From the NCBI RefSeq assembly GCF_023100845.1, contig NZ_CP095864.1, forward strand, positions 4,154,001 through 4,218,000: DNA of 64,000 nucleotides, read 5' to 3'. The DNA is from Gordonia sp. PP30. Lineage in GTDB: Bacteria > Actinomycetota > Actinomycetes > Mycobacteriales > Mycobacteriaceae. Every line of letters starts with the position of its first letter. Position 1 is the first letter of the stretch. The translations under genes and the position numbers were made by a program. The notes under the pieces were generated by a model. The model had not been told where the DNA came from. It saw nothing but the letters and a program-made list of their open reading frames with translations, and made no database searches. Of this stretch, positions 60,460 through 64,000 are shown in pieces.

Positions 60460-62781
60460 ATGGAGCAGGCCACCTACGGCACCGAACTGCTGCAACGCAC
60501 CCTCGCCGGCGAGGACCCGGAGTCCGAGAGTCCCCTCACCCACACCGCGGTGATCCCCACGCGGACCGCGCAGTTCGCCGACTGGCCGGAATGGGTGCCG
60601 GCGCAGGTGCGGGAGACCTTCACCGAGCGCGGGATCGCCCGGCCGTGGCGGCATCAGATCGAGGCGGCCGACCACGCGGTGGCCGGCCGCGACGTGTGCA
60701 TCTGCACGGGCACCGCGTCGGGCAAGTCGCTCGCCTACCAGCTCCCGATCCTCAGCCGCCTCGCCGACGACCCGCTCGCCACCGCGCTCTACCTCTCCCC
60801 CACCAAAGCCCTCGGAACGGATCAGCTGCGCACCGTCTCCCAGCTCATCGCGGGCCGGCCAGCCTACAGCCATCTGCAGCCGTGCATGTACGACGGTGAC
60901 ACCGAGCAGGAACTCCGCCAGTGGGCGCGCCTGCACTCCCGCTGGATCTTCACCAACCCGGACATGCTTCACCTCGGGATCAATTCCACCCATGCCAAGT
61001 GGCGTCAGTTCTTCGCGCGGCTGAGCTACATCGTCGTCGACGAATGTCACCACTACCGGGGTGTCTTCGGCTCGCACACGGCACTGGTCCTGCAACGCAC
61101 CCTTCGCCTGGCGCGCATGTACGGCGCGGACCCCGTCGTGATCGGTGCCAGCGCCACCGTCGCCAATCCCGCGCAGGCCCTCTCCCGGCTGATCAACGAC
61201 GAGGTCGTGGCCGTGACCGGCGACTCCTCCCCGCACGGGGAGCGCACCGTCGCCCTCTGGGAACCCGGCTTCACCGACGATGCGCACCGCGGCGAGAACG
61301 ACGCCCCGGTCCGCCGGCCGGCCGGCGCCGAGGCCGCCCGGCTACTCGCCGACTTCGTGATCGAGGGCGCACGCACCCTGTGCTTCGTCCGCAGCCGCCG
61401 GGGCGCGGAGATCACCGCGCTACGCGCCCAGCAACTGCTCGCCGAATCCGCACCGGCCCTGACCCAGCGGGTGGCCGCCTACCGCGCCGGGTACCTGGCC
61501 GACGACCGCCGCCGCCTCGAGCGCGCCCTCGCCGACGGCGAGCTGCTCGGCGTCGCCACCACCAACGCCCTCGAACTCGGCGTGGACATCAGCGGCCTCG
61601 ACGCGGTGGTCGTCGCCGGATACCCGGGCACGGTCGCCTCGTTCTGGCAGCAGGCCGGTCGTGCCGGGCGCCGCGGCGAAGGCTCGCTGGTGGTGCTGGT
61701 CGCCCGCGACGACCCGCTCGACACCTATCTCGTGCACCATCCCGAAGCCCTCCTCGACCGGCCCGTCGAGGCGACCGTCACCGACCCGTCCAACCCCTAC
61801 ATCCTGGGCCCGCACCTGCTGTGCGCCGCGGCGGAATCACCGCTCACCGAGGCCGACGTCACCGCGTTCGACGCGCACGAGGCCGTGGACGACCTCACCC
61901 GGCAGGGCCTGCTCCGGCGCCGCAAGGCCGGTTGGTATCCGGCCCCCGGATTGGACCCGTGGTCCGAGATCGACATCCGCGGCGGTATCGGCGGCCAGGT
62001 GCTCATCGTCGACTCGACGACGTCGCGGCTGCTCGGGACCGTCGACTCGGCCCGCGCCAAGCAGAGCGTGCATCCCGGTGCCGTCTACCTGCACCAGGGC
62101 GAGAGCTTCGTGGTCGACGAACTCGACCTCGACGAGTGCCTCGCCTTGGCACACCCGGAGGAACCGGACTGGACCACCTCGGTCCGCGAGGTCAGCGAGG
62201 TGGAGGTGATCCGCACCCTCGACGCCCGGACCTTCGGGCCGCTGACCGTCGCCTTCACCGAGGTGGTGGTGACCGATCAGGTGGTCGGCTACCTGCGCAA
62301 AGCGCTCTCCGGAGAGATCCTCGATTCGGTGCCGCTCGACCTGCCCGAGGAGACCCTGCCGACCCGCGCGGTGATGTACACGATCGAGCCCGAGACGCTG
62401 ATCGCCGCCGGGATCGCGCCCGACAAGTTCCCCGGTGCGCTGCACGCCGCCGAGCACGCCGCCATCGGCATGCTCGGCCTGGTCGCCACCTGCGACCGCT
62501 GGGACATCGGCGGCCTCTCCACCAACCTCCATCCGGGGACCGGCCTTCCGACCGTGTTCGTGTACGACGGTTTTCCGGGTGGCGCGGGCTTCGCCGAGCG
62601 CGGCTACGAGGCGTTCGGCGCGTGGATCACGGCCACTGCCGACGCGGTCGAGTCGTGCGCGTGCCGATTCGGCTGCCCGTCGTGCATCCAGTCGCCGAAG
62701 TGTGGGAACGGCAACGAACCCCTGGACAAGGCGATGGCGATCAAGGTCCTGCGCCTGCTCCTCCGGCTGTACGACGCCTGA
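60460..62781 (+). CDS. MrfA/YprA-type DEAD/H-box helicase with DUF1998
   Basis: This 773-residue superfamily 2 helicase has Walker A ICTGTASGKSLAYQLPIL, Walker B VVDECHHYRG (DECH), SAT as GASATVANPAQ and motif VI FWQQAGRAGRRGEG. The C-terminal DUF1998/MZB domain carries the four metal-binding cysteines (SCACRFGCPSCIQSPKCGNG). Bacillus MrfA, of the same design, repairs mitomycin crosslinks; the M. tuberculosis equivalent is Rv3649. The ATG at 60460 is preceded by GAAGGGA. It ends 160 bases before palindrome B3. Confidence 0.93.
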   Translation: MEQATYGTELLQRTLAGEDPESESPLTHTAVIPTRTAQFADWPEWVPAQVRETFTERGIARPWRHQIEAADHAVAGRDVCICTGTASGKSLAYQLPILSRLADDPLATALYLSPTKALGTDQLRTVSQLIAGRPAYSHLQPCMYDGDTEQELRQWARLHSRWIFTNPDMLHLGINSTHAKWRQFFARLSYIVVDECHHYRGVFGSHTALVLQRTLRLARMYGADPVVIGASATVANPAQALSRLINDEVVAVTGDSSPHGERTVALWEPGFTDDAHRGENDAPVRRPAGAEAARLLADFVIEGARTLCFVRSRRGAEITALRAQQLLAESAPALTQRVAAYRAGYLADDRRRLERALADGELLGVATTNALELGVDISGLDAVVVAGYPGTVASFWQQAGRAGRRGEGSLVVLVARDDPLDTYLVHHPEALLDRPVEATVTDPSNPYILGPHLLCAAAESPLTEADVTAFDAHEAVDDLTRQGLLRRRKAGWYPAPGLDPWSEIDIRGGIGGQVLIVDSTTSRLLGTVDSARAKQSVHPGAVYLHQGESFVVDELDLDECLALAHPEEPDWTTSVREVSEVEVIRTLDARTFGPLTVAFTEVVVTDQVVGYLRKALSGEILDSVPLDLPEETLPTRAVMYTIEPETLIAAGIAPDKFPGALHAAEHAAIGMLGLVATCDRWDIGGLSTNLHPGTGLPTVFVYDGFPGGAGFAERGYEAFGAWITATADAVESCACRFGCPSCIQSPKCGNGNEPLDKAMAIKVLRLLLRLYDA

Positions 62782-62941
62782 CGCCGCCCCTGTCGATCAG
62801 CCCCCGGCCTCGGCCACCCGGTCCGGCTCGGAGACATCCGCCCGATTCCCGGAGAGCAGGCCACGCGGGTGCGCTCGCACACCCACGTGAACAGGCGGGT
62901 CGAGCGAACACCCTGGCCACCCGTGCCGTCCGCCGAGCCGC

Positions 62942-63012
62942 GTCGGCCACCCCCGAATATCGGACCACGAGGGGAATCGTCCCTCGTGACGCAGTATTCG
63001 GGGGTGGCCGGC
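62942..63012. repeat. Interspersed palindrome family B, copy 3
   Basis: 71 bp; GTCGGCCACCCCCGAATAT and the right arm GTATTCGGGGGTGGCCGGC pair over about 17 bp, with inner arms CCACGAGGG and CCCTCGTGA. It lies between the convergent helicase (+) and ackA (-). Confidence 0.9.
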
Positions 63013-63024
63013 GAGATCGCTGGG

Positions 63025-64000
63025 TCAGGCGCCGGCGACCACCGCGGCGGCCTGGTGCGCGATCTCCAGTTCCTCGTTGGTCGGGACCACCAGGACGGCC
63101 ACGGCGGACGCATCCGTCGATATCCGGCGCGGCTCGGGCGAGCGCACCTCGTTGCGGTCCGGATCGATCTCGATGCCGTACATCTCCAAGCGCGCCAGGG
63201 CATCCGCGCGGACGGAAGCGGCGTTCTCGCCGACACCGGCGGTGAAGACAACAGCGTCTACCCGGCCGAGCTCGATCATGTAGGCGCCGAGATAGTGGCG
63301 CAGCCGGTGCAGATAGACCTGGTAGGCGAGAGCGGCGGCCTCGTCGCCGGCGTCGACGCGCTCCAGGATGGCGCGGAAGTCGTTGTCGCCGGACAGTCCC
63401 TTCAGCCCGGACCTCTTGTTGTAGAGATGGTCGATCTCGTCGATGCTCATGCCGCCGACGCGGGCGAGCTGGAAGGCGATGCCGGGGTCGATGTCGCCGG
63501 TGCGGGTGCCCATCACCAGGCCCTCCAGCGGGGTCATGCCCATCGACGTGTCGATCGGGCGGCCGCCCCGGATCGCCGACGCCGACGCACCGTTGCCCAG
63601 GTGCAGCACGATCTGATTCACGTCGCCGTAGTCACGCCCCAGGAACTCCGCCGCCCGGCGCGACACGTACTGGTGGCTGGTGCCGTGGAAGCCGTACCGG
63701 CGGATCGCGTACTTCTGCGCCACCTCGGCGTCGAGCGCGTAGGTCGCCGCGTCGGCGGGCAGGTCGTGAAAGAACGCGGTGTCGAAGATCCCGACCGCAG
63801 GCACGTCCGGTAGCAGAGCCGATACCACCTCGATACCCACCAGATTGGGCGGGTTGTGCAGCGGAGCGAGTGGCGCGATGCGTTCGATCTCGGCACAGAC
63901 CTCGTCATCGATGACGGTCGGGGCATGGAAGGTCCGGCCGCCGTGGACCACGCGATGGCCGACCGCCGCCAGCTCTGATTCGCGCAGGAAGATGCCGTCC
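63025..64000 (-). CDS. ackA: Acetate kinase, C-terminal part
   Basis: AckA interconverts acetate plus ATP with acetyl phosphate. The visible 324 residues run from the window edge ([20 protein letters not shown]) to the stop at 63025; about 70-80 N-terminal residues lie outside. Signatures are [47 protein letters not shown] with the catalytic His, [12 protein letters not shown] and [10 protein letters not shown], plus [15 protein letters not shown] pta gene, its usual partner, would be expected upstream, beyond the window. Confidence 0.96.
   Translation of the reverse strand, partial: DGIFLRESELAAVGHRVVHGGRTFHAPTVIDDEVCAEIERIAPLAPLHNPPNLVGIEVVSALLPDVPAVGIFDTAFFHDLPADAATYALDAEVAQKYAIRRYGFHGTSHQYVSRRAAEFLGRDYGDVNQIVLHLGNGASASAIRGGRPIDTSMGMTPLEGLVMGTRTGDIDPGIAFQLARVGGMSIDEIDHLYNKRSGLKGLSGDNDFRAILERVDAGDEAAALAYQVYLHRLRHYLGAYMIELGRVDAVVFTAGVGENAASVRADALARLEMYGIEIDPDRNEVRSPEPRRISTDASAVAVLVVPTNEELEIAHQAAAVVAGA

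Overview
The window is about 64 kb of high-GC actinobacterial chromosome, most likely from the Mycobacteriales (a Gordonia-like genome). The evidence is an F420-dependent glucose-6-phosphate dehydrogenase and a second probable F420 enzyme, many apparently leaderless genes (a -10 hexamer 6-8 nt before the start codon), GTG/TTG starts, and a block (holB, adenylate cyclase, topA, Rv3647c-like gene, cspA, MrfA-type helicase) in the same order as M. tuberculosis Rv3644c-Rv3649. The genus assignment is inference.

Layout. 0-1.4 kb: right end of an IS256-family element that has cut the 5' part off a siderophore-interacting (ferric reductase) gene. 1.4-4 kb: TPP riboswitch, thiC and thiD. 4-7.3 kb: AraC regulator, membrane protein and glutamate decarboxylase on the minus strand. 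7.4-10 kb: YhgE/Pip membrane protein with a degenerate ABC ATPase. 10.5-12.6 kb: a Thr/Glu-rich membrane protein and a complete IS481-family element with GCTAGC target duplications. 12.6-21 kb: fgd, a glutaryl-CoA-type dehydrogenase, the Kup potassium transporter and a 1295-residue Pls/PosA-like one-module peptide synthetase. 21-25 kb: M1 peptidase, then a MerR / aldo-keto reductase (frameshifted) / F420 PPOX operon. 26-29.7 kb: dTDP-rhamnose genes rmlC, rmlA, rmlB and galE. 30-35.5 kb: GntR-MFS pair, malic enzyme, tRNA-Thr(CGT), small membrane and secreted genes (two of them frameshifted) and an SOS-controlled Rv2578c-type radical SAM protein. 35.7-40 kb: a 1275-residue HTH-nSTAND-WD40 protein divergent from a small LuxR-type regulator.

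40.3-51.3 kb is the most interesting region. It looks like a complete catabolic regulon for gamma-lactones and 4-hydroxy acids: a QsdA-type lactonase, an acyl-CoA ligase, an APH-type kinase and an ACAD10/11-type dehydrogenase (together the 4-hydroxyacyl-CoA phosphorylation/elimination route), a HAD protein, a MaoC hydratase, an SDR, two MDR oxidoreductases and two paralogous TetR regulators. One roughly 19-bp motif recurs at four promoters in the region, which suggests common control. HAD, APH and ACAD are the three modules fused in vertebrate ACAD10, here as separate genes.

51.5-64 kb returns to core genes (holB, adenylate cyclase, topA, cspA, helicase, partial ackA), interrupted by an AbiEi/DUF559 protein with a hexanucleotide-encoded Asp-Gln tail. 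Two families of interspersed palindromic repeats (67-77 bp, three copies each) lie at gene ends. One family occurs only between convergent genes here.
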